Shown: positions 18,051 to 27,163 of the stretch, piece after piece
How positions within the stretch are numbered: the stretch's first letter is position 1
How the letters are laid out: every line of letters begins with the position of its first letter
Origin: Clostridium sp.
GTDB taxonomy: Bacteria > Bacillota > Clostridia > Clostridiales > Clostridiaceae
Assembly (NCBI RefSeq): GCF_018372875.1
Contig: NZ_JAHAIF010000056.1
Location: 1-38,183 of the forward strand
Direction: 5' to 3'
DNA length: 38,183 bases
Position numbers and translations under genes: made by a program
The notes under the pieces: generated by a model
Told to the model about the DNA's origin: nothing
The model's database searches: none
Seen by the model: the letters and a program-made list of their open reading frames with translations, nothing else

Positions 18051-19329
18051 TAAAGATATATATGAAGTGCTAAATGATATAGAATTTGATATAACCTCAG
18101 AAATGGAAATACCAATGGATGATATTAAAAAGAAAAAGCTTAAGAAGCAGCTAAAGAGTAGTGTAAGAAGTACAAAAATGTCAAAGATATTAAAGATTGC
18201 TTTAGTAGCTAGTTTGGCAGTTGTATTTATGTTGGTTTCACCAATGGGAGGGGATGTAGTAGCTAAGATAAAGGAAGCTTTGTTTTTTAATCCAGGTTTA
18301 GGGGTAGTTAGTACAAATGAGGAAGTATACGTATTAAAGGAGCCTATAGCAACTAAAATTGATGGAAAAGAAGTTTTGATAAAAAGTGTAATTAGCAAAG
18401 AGAATGAAGTAAGTATAGGGATTTGGATAGAATATAGTTCTAATAGTTCAAAAATAGAAGAAGAAAAGTATATAAATTCTTTAAAAGATAAGTTCAGTAT
18501 AAGACTTCCTAATGGAGAGTTAATAAAAACAGAGATGTATTCAATAGGAAGTGGTGGCATAAGGAGTTCTTTTAATCAAAGTTATAAAACTGAAGGCATA
18601 GTTAAAGAGTTTACTTTGGTAAGTGATAATAAAGATGTTATTAGTATTTCATTAGTAGAAGGAGATAAGTTATATAAATATAGTGATGTTGGAGGAAATA
18701 GTAAAGATAGTGGCATTATGATTGGAGGTAATAAGTATATTTTTGAAGGAGACACTTATATATCTATATGGAACAAGGAAGATATTAATATTCAATCTAA
18801 TATTTTTTATCCTAAAGATTACTTTTCAATTTCAGACGATAAAGGTAAAACTTATAATGTAAATTCTTCTACCTACTCAGGACAAGGAAATGAGTTTGTA
18901 ATAGATGGAGAAGTAAGATCAAATTTAAATATTAATATAAATAGGGTAGAGGTAGACTATAACTTAGTAAATATGCCAAAGATAAAAGTTAAGATTCCTG
19001 AAAAAGGAGAAACAATAGAGATAAATAAAGAGATTTATTTAGAAGATATAGATGAAAAAATTTTATTAAAGTCCATAAAAGGAACAGAAGAATCAGTAGA
19101 ACTATATTTTGATGTAAACAAATTTAAAAAGGAAGATTCGCAGATAGTCTTATTAAATGCGAGCTTCCGTAACCATGGTTGTATTGGTTCAGCAGATGGT
19201 TCTCCTATAATTATGAATTTTGATTATGAAGACTTAAAACTATCAGAGAAAATAACTGGAAGGTTAGATTTCGAGCTTGGTGGAGTAGATTTATATAAGA
19301 TTGGAGATTGGAACTTTACAATAAAATAG
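18040..19329 (+). CDS. DUF4179 membrane protein, probable anti-sigma factor
   Basis: 429 residues. A 48-residue charged cytoplasmic N-terminus (likely to bind the sigma factor), one membrane helix (about 50-67) and a 350-residue extracellular part with strand-rich sequence, as in DUF4179 proteins found next to ECF sigma genes. The start has a GAGGAGG site and lies within the sigma gene. Anti-sigma function is inferred from domain layout and gene pairing. A terminator follows. Confidence 0.82.
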   Translation: MSNDKDIYEVLNDIEFDITSEMEIPMDDIKKKKLKKQLKSSVRSTKMSKILKIALVASLAVVFMLVSPMGGDVVAKIKEALFFNPGLGVVSTNEEVYVLKEPIATKIDGKEVLIKSVISKENEVSIGIWIEYSSNSSKIEEEKYINSLKDKFSIRLPNGELIKTEMYSIGSGGIRSSFNQSYKTEGIVKEFTLVSDNKDVISISLVEGDKLYKYSDVGGNSKDSGIMIGGNKYIFEGDTYISIWNKEDINIQSNIFYPKDYFSISDDKGKTYNVNSSTYSGQGNEFVIDGEVRSNLNININRVEVDYNLVNMPKIKVKIPEKGETIEINKEIYLEDIDEKILLKSIKGTEESVELYFDVNKFKKEDSQIVLLNASFRNHGCIGSADGSPIIMNFDYEDLKLSEKITGRLDFELGGVDLYKIGDWNFTIK

Positions 19330-19340
19330 TTTTTTAGTAA

Positions 19341-19379
19341 TAAAAAGAGATAGAATAATTTATCTCTTTTTATTTTTTA
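19341..19379. terminator. Terminator of the sigma/anti-sigma operon
   Basis: Perfect 12-bp stem (19341-19352 with 19361-19372), an 8-nt loop and a T-rich tail. It also sits 14 bp beyond the end of the convergent HxlR gene and may serve both. Confidence 0.75.
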
Positions 19380-19393
19380 GAAATCATAATTTG

Positions 19394-19729
19394 TTATTCT
19401 TGCTTTTTATATGTATTTAAATAATCAGTTCCCCATATCTCCATAGATTTAATAATAGGTTTTAAAGAAGCTCCAAGAGGACTTAAACTGTATTCAACTC
19501 TTGGTGGAACTTCAGGATAAGCTATCCTAATTACAATACCATCATTAACCATAGACTTTAAATTTTGAGTTAATACTTTTTGACTAATTTGAGGTAAACT
19601 TTTCTGAAAGTCACTATATCTCTTTGTACCAGTTAATAAATCTCTTAACAATAATATTTTCCACTTGTTACCTATTAATCCTACAGTTGTAGCAACAGGA
19701 CAAATGGGTAAATCATTTTTTGAAATCAT
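19394..19729 (-). CDS. HxlR/MarR-like winged-helix regulator
   Basis: 111 residues. Cys in LPICPVATTVGLIGNKWKIL, followed by a winged helix with RYSDFQKSLPQISQKVLTQNLK, is typical of the HxlR family, whose N-terminal Cys often senses electrophiles or oxidants. A longer reading to 19804 is possible, but a GGGAG site lies 8 nt before the ATG at 19729, and the extra 25 residues do not look like the family, so I use the short form. It is divergent from the MBL hydrolase at 19869, which it probably represses through the direct repeats between them. Confidence 0.87.
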   Translation of the reverse strand: MISKNDLPICPVATTVGLIGNKWKILLLRDLLTGTKRYSDFQKSLPQISQKVLTQNLKSMVNDGIVIRIAYPEVPPRVEYSLSPLGASLKPIIKSMEIWGTDYLNTYKKQE

Positions 19730-19766
19730 AATTTTATCTCCCAGGTTTAAAATTTTAATTCTTACC

Positions 19767-19797
19767 AAAAAGTGCGTATCGGATAAAAAAGTGCCTA
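19767..19797. promoter_or_regulatory. Direct-repeat operator between the HxlR and MBL genes
   Basis: AAAAAGTGC[G/C]TA occurs twice in the same orientation (19767-19778 and 19786-19797), 19 bp apart. The pair is flanked by CTTACC (19761-19766) and GGTAAG (19806-19811), which are inverse to each other. Position and repetition suggest the HxlR protein binds here. Confidence 0.55.
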
Positions 19798-19868
19798 CTT
19801 CCAAAGGTAAGGTTTTATTATTATTATAAAGGAGTATTAGAGACTATACAAACAAAAGGAGAAACAAC

Positions 19869-21128
19869 ATGTTAAAAAAAGATGGAGAATTATTACTTGA
19901 AGAGTTTGCAATGGAGGCTTATCCAAAGAGTATTATAAAAGTTTCTGAAGGAATTTATCATGTTATTGGATATGGGCATAGTAATTCTATAGTAATTGAA
20001 GGTAAAAGTTCATTAATTCTTGTGGATACTTTGGATTCAAGTTATAGAGCAAAAATAATGAAAGAGGATATAGAGAAGATAACTAAAAAGCCAGTAAAGA
20101 CTATAATTTATACTCATGGTCATCCAGATCATAGGGGGGGAGCAGGAGCTTTTAAAGACACTGTTGAGGAAATTATAGCTTTTGCACCAAAGCGAGCTGT
20201 TTTAAAATATATGGACAAGATATCAGATGTATTAAACAGACGTACAGCAAGGCAGTTTGGATATGAATTAACAGATGAAGAGGTTATAACGCAAGGTATT
20301 GGAATAAGAGAAGGACATGCTATTAATGAAGGAAAATATGATTTTATTCAACCAACAACTATATATAATGAAGATGTGGTTGAGCGTGTTATTGATGGAG
20401 TATCATTTAAGTTAGTATCAGCAGTAGGAGAAACTGATGACCAGTTATTTGTATGGCTAGAAGATAGTAAAGTATTATGTTGTGGAGATAATTACTATGG
20501 GTGCTTTCCTAATTTATATGCTATAAGAGGAGGTCAATATCGTGATATTGCTACATGGGTAGATAGTTTAAAGAATATCTTATCATATCCTGCAGAAGCT
20601 TTATTACCAGGGCATACAAAACCAATTTTCGGATATAAAAATATCCAAGATATTTTGGGAAATTTTACAGGAGCAATTGAATACATACTTCTTCAGACTT
20701 TAGATTGTATGAATAAAGGTATGAGTGAAGATGAAGTTGTGGCAAAAGTTAATCTTCCTGAGGAATACAAAGGTAAACCTTATTTAGGAGAATTCTATGG
20801 AACAGTAGATTGGGCCGTACGTTCAATTTATGGAGGATATATTGGGTGGTTTGATGGAAATCCTACTAATCTTAATCCACTATCAACAAATGTATATTCA
20901 AGAAAAATGGTAGAATTTATTGGAGGTGAAGAAAAGATTATAAATGAAATAAAAAATTCTTTAAATAAAGAAGAATATCAATGGGCAATTCAGCTTTGTG
21001 ATTTAGTTATAGATAAAAATAGTGAGGCTAAGAGGCTAAAGGCAGAAGGTCTTATGGGATTGTCAAAGTTAATAACAAGTGCAAATGGAAGACATTATTA
21101 TATAGCTTGTGCTAAAGAACTTATGTAG
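19869..21128 (+). CDS. Metallo-beta-lactamase-fold hydrolase, alkyl-sulfatase-like
   Basis: 419 residues. The zinc motif THGHPDH (H83, H85, D87, H88), a later CGDN Asp and LPGH His give a two-metal MBL core. The segment YGTVDWAVRSIYGGYIGWFDG is the dimerisation region of the alkyl/aryl-sulfatase (BDS1-type) group. It has no signal peptide and lacks the C-terminal SCP2-like domain of full-length secreted alkyl sulfatases, so it is a short cytoplasmic relative. The real substrate is unclear. An AAAGGAG site precedes the ATG. Divergent control by HxlR suggests induction by a reactive compound. Confidence 0.85.
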   Translation: MLKKDGELLLEEFAMEAYPKSIIKVSEGIYHVIGYGHSNSIVIEGKSSLILVDTLDSSYRAKIMKEDIEKITKKPVKTIIYTHGHPDHRGGAGAFKDTVEEIIAFAPKRAVLKYMDKISDVLNRRTARQFGYELTDEEVITQGIGIREGHAINEGKYDFIQPTTIYNEDVVERVIDGVSFKLVSAVGETDDQLFVWLEDSKVLCCGDNYYGCFPNLYAIRGGQYRDIATWVDSLKNILSYPAEALLPGHTKPIFGYKNIQDILGNFTGAIEYILLQTLDCMNKGMSEDEVVAKVNLPEEYKGKPYLGEFYGTVDWAVRSIYGGYIGWFDGNPTNLNPLSTNVYSRKMVEFIGGEEKIINEIKNSLNKEEYQWAIQLCDLVIDKNSEAKRLKAEGLMGLSKLITSANGRHYYIACAKELM

Positions 21129-21137
21129 TTTTAAAGA

Positions 21138-21170
21138 TAAAAGGTTATTGCAAATTGCAACAACCTTTTA
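21138..21170. terminator. Shared terminator between convergent MBL and GH1 genes
   Basis: A 16-position stem with one mismatch and a very short loop, followed by a T-rich stretch on both strands. It stands between two convergent genes. Confidence 0.7.
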
Positions 21171-21179
21171 TTCTATGGG

Positions 21180-22589
21180 CTATTTTAATTCTCTTCCATT
21201 GTTTTTAATAACATTTTGATACCAGTAGAAGCTATCCTTTTTAATTCTTTTCATACTTAAAGTATCATCATCATTTCTATCTACATAGACAAGACCATAA
21301 CGCTTTCTAAATCCTTGAGCAGAACTTAATAAGTCCATAAATGACCAAGGACAATATCCAAGCATTTCAACACCATCTTCGATAGCTAAAGCGCAAGCAT
21401 TTATATGGTCTCTTAGGTAATCTATACGGTATTTATCATGAACTTTTCCATTTTCTAAACTGTCAGGAGTTCCTAATCCATTTTCAGTGATTATAAGTGG
21501 GAGACGATATCTTTGCCAGTATTCATTTAAAGCTACACGTAAACCAGAAGGATCTATTGCAGCACCATATTCTGTTGCTTTAAGCTGTGGATTCATAGAC
21601 ATTTTAAATAATCCATACATGTTAAAATCTACAGTGCCTTCTCTAAGTCCAAAAGGATGTTCAGCATCTACAGGTAGTGCTTCAGCACAATTTGTTCTAT
21701 AGTAGTTCACTGCTATGAAGTCCATCTTAGCCTTCTTTAAGATTTCCTTATCACTTTCCTCCATATGAGGCATAATGTTTCTTTCTCTTAAATATTGCAT
21801 GTAGTATCCTGGATACTCACCAAATTGATGCATATCAAGCATATAGTAAACCTTAAAATTATCATTCATTCTTGCAGCATAAATATCTTCAGGCTTACAA
21901 GTAAGAGGATATGTTACAGAAGATGAAACAGCAGCCCCAATCTTACTTCCAGGAATTATTTCATGACAAGCATTAACAGCTAGAGCATGTGCTAAACACA
22001 TGTTGTAATCCATTTGTGCACGCATTTTATCAATCTTTAATGGATCAGTTTCATCATAAATATTTATTCTTTCTTCAACTCTAACAATAAGGTTTTGCTC
22101 ATTATGAGGTTGCCAGAACTTAACTCTATCTCCAAATTCCTTAAAGCATACTTTAGCATAACGTTCAAAGGCAAATACAGTTTCTCTACCTTCCCAACCA
22201 TTATATTTTTCAACTAATGCAAATGGTAAGTCAAAGTGATATAAAGTTACAAAAGGTTCAATTCCGTTTGTCACTAGTTTATCTATAACCTTATTATAGA
22301 AGTCTAATCCTTTTTGATTAATTTCACCTTCACCATCTGGAATGATTCTAGCCCATGAAATAGAAAATCTGTAAGTTTTCATTCCAAGTTCCTTCATTAA
22401 ATCAATATCGTCTTCAAAGTTGTGATAAAAGTCTGAAGCTACCTTTGTATCAGCTTGAAAGTGAGATTTTTTAAATGAGTTGTAGTCAGCTACAGTCATT
22501 TTCTTTCCGTCTTCATCCCATGCACCTTCTATTTGGAATGCAGAAGAGGATGCACCCCATAAGAAATCTTTTGGAAACATTGTATTCAT
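21180..22589 (-). CDS. GH1 6-phospho-beta-glucosidase (second copy)
   Basis: 469 residues. Acid/base E164 in QPHNEQN (Gln replaces the usual Pro) and nucleophile E369 in IITENGLG. S422, K429 and Y431 in SSAQGFRKRYG match the phosphate-binding triad of 6-phospho-glycosidases. AGGAGG lies 8 nt before the ATG. It follows the EIIBC gene by 22 bp on the same strand, forming a two-gene uptake and hydrolysis unit for an aryl- or alkyl-beta-glucoside. Confidence 0.92.
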   Translation of the reverse strand: MNTMFPKDFLWGASSSAFQIEGAWDEDGKKMTVADYNSFKKSHFQADTKVASDFYHNFEDDIDLMKELGMKTYRFSISWARIIPDGEGEINQKGLDFYNKVIDKLVTNGIEPFVTLYHFDLPFALVEKYNGWEGRETVFAFERYAKVCFKEFGDRVKFWQPHNEQNLIVRVEERINIYDETDPLKIDKMRAQMDYNMCLAHALAVNACHEIIPGSKIGAAVSSSVTYPLTCKPEDIYAARMNDNFKVYYMLDMHQFGEYPGYYMQYLRERNIMPHMEESDKEILKKAKMDFIAVNYYRTNCAEALPVDAEHPFGLREGTVDFNMYGLFKMSMNPQLKATEYGAAIDPSGLRVALNEYWQRYRLPLIITENGLGTPDSLENGKVHDKYRIDYLRDHINACALAIEDGVEMLGYCPWSFMDLLSSAQGFRKRYGLVYVDRNDDDTLSMKRIKKDSFYWYQNVIKNNGRELK

Positions 22590-22611
22590 ATATAAGTCCT
22601 CCTAAGTTGTT

Positions 22612-23982
22612 TTAGTCTTTAATATCATCAAATCCTACGATATAGGTAAGTATAGCAGAGCCAAAGAATGCTATAGCACATCCACCTAAGTAGCTTAAGA
22701 ATGCCATAGTACCAGCTTCAGCATATACAGGAAGTGTTAAGATACCTTGGTTAGCAAAGGCATTACCATAAGCACCACCAAGTCCCATAACTCCACCACC
22801 TATAGCTCCACAGATAACAGCAAGAATCATTGGCTTTTTAAGTCTAAGGTTAGTACCATAAATAGCAGGTTCAGTTATACCAAATAATGCAGTAACACTA
22901 GCAGACATTGCTATAGTTTTTAAGTTCTTATTCTTAGTTTTAAAGAATACTCCTAAAGCAGCACCAGCTTGTGAGAAGTTTGCAGCACCTGCAAAGGCTA
23001 AAAGATTTTGTCTTCCAGTTGTAGCAACATCATTTATTCCAATAGGTAATAAAGCTCTGTGAGCACCAAATATAACAAGAACACACCATAAACCACCAAT
23101 GAAAGCACCACATAATACTGGACTTAATCCATAAATGTATTTATAAGAGAAGTTAATAGCATTACCTAAATATATTCCTATAGGCCCAAATATAAATAGT
23201 GTAGCTGGTAACATAACTAGTAAAGATAGTGTTGGAACCATTATGATTCTAATAACTTCTGATATATACTTTTCTAAAAATCTTTGAACATATGAAAGTA
23301 CCCATACAGCAATAATAATTGGAATTACAGATGATGTATAAGTTGCTTTTGTAACAGGCAATCCAAGGAAGCTAACCGCAGCATCACCTATCATAAGTGC
23401 TGTAAAAGCAGGGTAGCATAAAGTTGCGCCTATAACCATAGCTATAATTTCATTAGCCTTAAACACCTTAGCAGCAGTGTATCCTAAGATAATTGGCATA
23501 AAGAAGAATATAGCATCAGATAAAGCATTTAAAATTATATAAGATTGAGATTCTTTTATATTAATACCATATTTATTCATATAGAACATTGCTAAAACTG
23601 ATAATATTCCTTTTATCATACCAGAACCAGCTATGGCAGGTATAGTAGGAGTGAATATTCCAGCAACTGCAGTTAAAATTTTATTAATAGTACTTTGTTT
23701 TTCTTTAGTTTTAATAGTAGATGATGATATATCTTTTTCTGGTACAAGCTTAATGAATTCATCATAAACTTTAGTAACCTTATTTCCTATAACAACTTGA
23801 AACTGACCCATTTTTTCTACTACTGTAATGACCCCTTCTGCTGAAGAAATTTTTTCTTTATCAGCAATTGATGTATCATTTAGTTTTACTCTAATTCTTG
23901 TCATACAGTGGGATAAATCATTTATATTATTTTTTCCACCTAAACCAGACAAGATTTCCTCTGCCGTCTTTTTATAATCCAT
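22612..23982 (-). CDS. PTS beta-glucoside-class EIIBC
   Basis: 456 residues from the ATG at 23982, which has a GGAG site 9 nt upstream; a longer reading to 24045 lacks one. The N-terminal EIIB domain has C26 in LSHCMTRIRV (phospho-Cys). The EIIC domain has about ten helices and the segment GITEPAIYGTNLRLKKP of the glucose/beta-glucoside class. The C-terminal EIIA domain found in many BglF/BglP relatives is absent, so phosphate must come from a separate EIIA encoded elsewhere. It is the first gene of the unit with the GH1 gene. Confidence 0.92.
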   Translation of the reverse strand: MDYKKTAEEILSGLGGKNNINDLSHCMTRIRVKLNDTSIADKEKISSAEGVITVVEKMGQFQVVIGNKVTKVYDEFIKLVPEKDISSSTIKTKEKQSTINKILTAVAGIFTPTIPAIAGSGMIKGILSVLAMFYMNKYGINIKESQSYIILNALSDAIFFFMPIILGYTAAKVFKANEIIAMVIGATLCYPAFTALMIGDAAVSFLGLPVTKATYTSSVIPIIIAVWVLSYVQRFLEKYISEVIRIIMVPTLSLLVMLPATLFIFGPIGIYLGNAINFSYKYIYGLSPVLCGAFIGGLWCVLVIFGAHRALLPIGINDVATTGRQNLLAFAGAANFSQAGAALGVFFKTKNKNLKTIAMSASVTALFGITEPAIYGTNLRLKKPMILAVICGAIGGGVMGLGGAYGNAFANQGILTLPVYAEAGTMAFLSYLGGCAIAFFGSAILTYIVGFDDIKD

Positions 23983-24006
23983 AAATAATTTCTCCTTTTC
24001 ATTTTT

Positions 24007-24045
24007 GATAATGATTATTATTTCATAATTATTATCTTGTGTCAA
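24007..24045 (-). promoter_or_regulatory. Promoter and overlapping operator of the EIIBC-GH1 unit
   Basis: On the minus strand TTGACA (complement of 24040-24045) and AATAAT (24017-24022) are 17 bp apart. An inverted repeat (24007-24018 with 24025-24036, 11 of 12 positions) covers the -10 box and spacer, the position expected for a repressor site. No LicT-type antiterminator gene or RAT hairpin is seen nearby. Confidence 0.55.
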
Positions 24046-24098
24046 ATTCAGAGTATATTAATAGGATATATAAGGTATATTAAAAGAATAGTACTTTT

Positions 24099-24944
24099 TT
24101 AATTATTTACTAACTTGAGTTCTTTACCAATGACTATACATTTAGAGTCATTTCCATGTCCTATTTCTTCCGTTTTAACTATAGGCATATTTTTATCATT
24201 AACAATTTCTTTTACTAATTCCTCAATAGTAGGATTATAATTATTTTTCTCCATTTCAGTAAAAGTTCCAAGTATAATTCCGTTAATTTCTTTAAATGTT
24301 CCTATAAGCTTTAACTGAGTTAAAAAGGTTCTCATCTTAGCAACATCACCACCAAGACTTTCAAGTAAAAGTATTTTATCTTTAAAGCTAGGCATATATT
24401 TAGTGCCAGCTAGTTTTAAAGTACACCTAATATTGCCTCCAATAACTACGCCCTCCATAGATTCTCCTTGAACCCATTTATAATTAATATTAAATAGATC
24501 ATTATTAGAATCTTTAATAAAGTTACTAAATCTATATAAGTTTTCTTTGTTAGTTACAATATGCCTAACTTGATAAAGGTAAGAAGGGGAACCAGCTTGA
24601 GAATATATACTATTTAGCATTACTGATAAATCACTATATCCAATAAAAGGTTTAGGATTATTTTTTATAACATTAAAATCTATATACTCCAAAACTTCGT
24701 TAGCTAAATCCCCACCAGAAACATCAAAAATTGCATCAATTGCAGAATCTTTATACAGCTTCATTAATTCTTCTCCACGTTCCTTTCCGCTTCCACTAGA
24801 AAGTCCATCATCCTTAACATAAATAGTTGAAGATAGGATTACATTTAACCCAAGAGAGCTAAGAATCTCTAAAAGTTTATCTATTGTAGGTCTTGCACTT
24901 TCTTGAAGACCATTTGAACAGCTTATTATTGCTACGTTTTTCAT
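24099..24944 (-). CDS. S66 family serine peptidase (LD-carboxypeptidase/MccF-like)
   Basis: 281 residues from the ATG at 24944, preceded by AAGGTG 6 nt upstream; a GTG three codons earlier is less well placed. The catalytic triad is visible: S104 in IGYSDLS, E195 in LLLESLGG and H263 in EIGHGND. The family trims the L,D bond of murein tetrapeptides in the cytoplasm (recycling) or, in the MccF branch, hydrolyses peptide-nucleotide antibiotics. The two roles cannot be told apart here. It is not part of the downstream PTS unit, which has its own promoter. Confidence 0.87.
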   Translation of the reverse strand: MKNVAIISCSNGLQESARPTIDKLLEILSSLGLNVILSSTIYVKDDGLSSGSGKERGEELMKLYKDSAIDAIFDVSGGDLANEVLEYIDFNVIKNNPKPFIGYSDLSVMLNSIYSQAGSPSYLYQVRHIVTNKENLYRFSNFIKDSNNDLFNINYKWVQGESMEGVVIGGNIRCTLKLAGTKYMPSFKDKILLLESLGGDVAKMRTFLTQLKLIGTFKEINGIILGTFTEMEKNNYNPTIEELVKEIVNDKNMPIVKTEEIGHGNDSKCIVIGKELKLVNN

Positions 24945-25012
24945 TAAATTCACCTTCTTATAAAAGTTTTTATTTTATAATATCATAGTTTGTCATTTAT
25001 CATATATTTTTA

Positions 25013-25040
25013 TTGATAGAATGTTAAATAATTGTATAAT
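25013..25040 (+). promoter_or_regulatory. Sigma-A promoter of the Xaa-Pro aminopeptidase gene
   Basis: TTGATA (25013-25018) and TATAAT (25035-25040) with 16-bp spacing, 36 bp before the start codon. Confidence 0.55.
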
Positions 25041-25076
25041 AGAACTATAATTTACAATCATTGGGGAGGACTGAAA

Positions 25077-26843
25077 ATGAGTAATTTAAATAATTTAAGA
25101 GAAGTCATGAAAAAAGAAAATGTAGATTATTACATAATTCCAAGTGGAGATTCACATCAAAGTGAATATGTTCCAGAATACTATAAAGGAAGAGCTTATG
25201 TATCAGGCTTTACAGGTTCTGCTGGTATTCTATTAGTTGGATTAGAAGAAAGTTATTTATGGACTGATGGAAGATATTTTATCCAAGCAGAAAAAGAACT
25301 TAATGGTTCAGGAATTAAGCTTATGAAGATGAATATACCTGGTTATCCAAGCCTACTTGAGTGGATAAAGAATAATATTAAAGAAGGAAAAACTTTAGCT
25401 TTTGATGGAAGCATAATATCTGTTAATGAGTATAAGAATTATAAAGAGTTAGCTAAGAAAAATGGTTTTAATATAAAGATGGATAAAGACTTTTTAAATG
25501 AAATTTGGAGTGATAGACCAGAACTTTCAAAAGAAAAGATATTTATCCATGATACAAAGTACTGTGGTAAATTTGCTAGTGAGAAGTTAGAAGAAGTAAG
25601 AGCAGAAATGACTACTTTAGAGGGGGAAAATTATGTAGTTACTTCATTAGATGATATAGCTTGGTTATTTAATATAAGAGGAAATGATATAGCTTATAAT
25701 CCTGTAGCTTTAGCTTATGCTTTAATAAGTGATAAGGAAGCGGTTCTTTATATTAATGAGGAAAAGGTAACTAATGATGATAAGAGAACATTAGAAGCAC
25801 AAGGTGTAACTTTAAAATCATATAATGATATTTATGAAGATATAAAGAATGTAGTTGGGTCTATTATTATTGATGGTGCTAAAGTTAATGGAAAACTTTA
25901 TTCTTTAATTTCAGAAGATGTAAAAATAATAGAAAACTTAAATATTACAACATCTCTTAAGGCAGTTAAGAATGAAGTTGAAATAAAGAACATGGAAGTT
26001 TCTCAAGTGAGAGATGGCGTAGCTATGGTTAAGTTTATTAAATGGCTTAAAGAGAATGTAGGAAAAATAAATGTGACTGAAATATCGGCATCAGATAAGC
26101 TTGAAGAAATAAGAGCTAAGGGAGAGAATTTTAAGGGATTGAGCTTTAATACAATAGCTGGTTATAAAGACCATGCAGCAATGATGCATTATTCAGCTAC
26201 AGAAGAAAGCCAATATGAATTAGATAGTGAAGGAATGTTACTTATAGACTCAGGAGCTCAATATTTAGATGGAACTACTGATATAACAAGAACATTTATA
26301 TTAGGACCAATAACTGAAGAAGAGAAGAGGGATTTTACTTTAGTATTAAAATCTCACATAGCCCTAGCTACAACTATTTTCTTAAAGGGTACTAATGGAT
26401 GTAACCTAGATGCTATAGCTAGAAGACCATTATGGAGGTATGGAATGGATTATAAATGTGGAACAGGTCATGGTGTTGGATTCTTTTTAAATGTCCATGA
26501 AGGACCTCAAGGAATAAGGCCTTTTGGTAATACTATAGCACTTGAGCCAGGTATGATACTTACAAATGAACCAGGAGTTTATAAGGAAAATAAACATGGA
26601 ATAAGAACAGAAAATACCTTATTAGTTACTAAGGCCTTTAAAAATGATGAAATGGGAGAATTCTATAAGTTTGATACTATTTCATATTGTCCAATTGACT
26701 TAGAAGGGATAGATGTTTCTTTATTAGATGAAGAAGAGAGGGAATGGCTAAATAATTATCATAGAACTGTTTATGAAAAGTTAAGTCCATATTTAAATGA
26801 AGAAGAGAAGAAGTTCTTGGAAAAGGAAACAAGAAGTATTTAA
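25077..26843 (+). CDS. Xaa-Pro aminopeptidase (M24B family)
   Basis: 588 residues from the ATG with a GGGGAGG site 6 nt upstream. Two creatinase-like N-terminal domains (about 1-300) precede the pita-bread catalytic domain. The metal ligands are in place: Asp in LLIDSG (about 391), Asp in TTDITR (about 402), His in GTGHGVG (about 465), Glu in NEPG (about 497) and Glu in RTENT (about 511). A C-terminal extension of about 60 residues, as in the large cytosolic aminopeptidase P group, ends the protein. It removes N-terminal residues before proline in cytoplasmic peptide turnover. It is a single gene with its own promoter and terminator. Confidence 0.93.
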   Translation: MSNLNNLREVMKKENVDYYIIPSGDSHQSEYVPEYYKGRAYVSGFTGSAGILLVGLEESYLWTDGRYFIQAEKELNGSGIKLMKMNIPGYPSLLEWIKNNIKEGKTLAFDGSIISVNEYKNYKELAKKNGFNIKMDKDFLNEIWSDRPELSKEKIFIHDTKYCGKFASEKLEEVRAEMTTLEGENYVVTSLDDIAWLFNIRGNDIAYNPVALAYALISDKEAVLYINEEKVTNDDKRTLEAQGVTLKSYNDIYEDIKNVVGSIIIDGAKVNGKLYSLISEDVKIIENLNITTSLKAVKNEVEIKNMEVSQVRDGVAMVKFIKWLKENVGKINVTEISASDKLEEIRAKGENFKGLSFNTIAGYKDHAAMMHYSATEESQYELDSEGMLLIDSGAQYLDGTTDITRTFILGPITEEEKRDFTLVLKSHIALATTIFLKGTNGCNLDAIARRPLWRYGMDYKCGTGHGVGFFLNVHEGPQGIRPFGNTIALEPGMILTNEPGVYKENKHGIRTENTLLVTKAFKNDEMGEFYKFDTISYCPIDLEGIDVSLLDEEEREWLNNYHRTVYEKLSPYLNEEEKKFLEKETRSI

Positions 26844-26862
26844 ATAATAGAGATGAAAAAGA

Positions 26863-26889
26863 GAAATCCCCATGGATTTCTTTTTTATT
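26863..26889 (+). terminator. Terminator of the aminopeptidase gene
   Basis: Stem GAAATCC/GGATTTC (26863-26869 with 26874-26880), loop CCAT and a T-rich tail. Confidence 0.75.
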
Positions 26890-27035
26890 CTTTAGACCAA
26901 TTATAAAATTTAAATTAGCTATAAATCAAAGGTATTATTATATTTTCATATTAAAAAATATAAAATAAAGGATAGTAATTTTATAATTTCCTTACCTTTA
27001 GTACGCAAAATAAATATCCGCTACACCTTTTTTAT
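26881..27035. repeat. Dispersed repeat (copy A), compact form
   Basis: The gene-free stretch 26844-27163 holds a terminator and then this element. Its left part matches 17033-17047 and 17348-17377. Its right part (26985-26998 and 27005-27035) matches 1-14 and 72-102 exactly. It therefore links the two other loci. Where they carry about 300-bp and 57-bp hairpin segments, this copy has 6 bp at each point (26896-26901 and 26999-27004). Confidence 0.65.
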
Positions 27036-27163
27036 ATTATGGAACAATAGAAAATAAAGAGTTGTTACCTTAATTCTTTATTAAATTACTATTTATTTTT
27101 TTTAAAGTGGAATAAACTAATGTATAATTAAAAAATGGAAATAATGAGGAAAGTAGGGGGATT

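Noticed and set aside
19730..19804. N-terminal extension of the HxlR regulator
   Set aside because: It crosses the direct-repeat operator and lacks a ribosome site; the ATG at 19729 has a good one.
23983..24040. RAT/terminator pair for a BglG/LicT-type antiterminator
   Set aside because: The inverted repeat overlaps the -10 box and so is mostly not in the transcript; there is no overlapping terminator or antiterminator gene.
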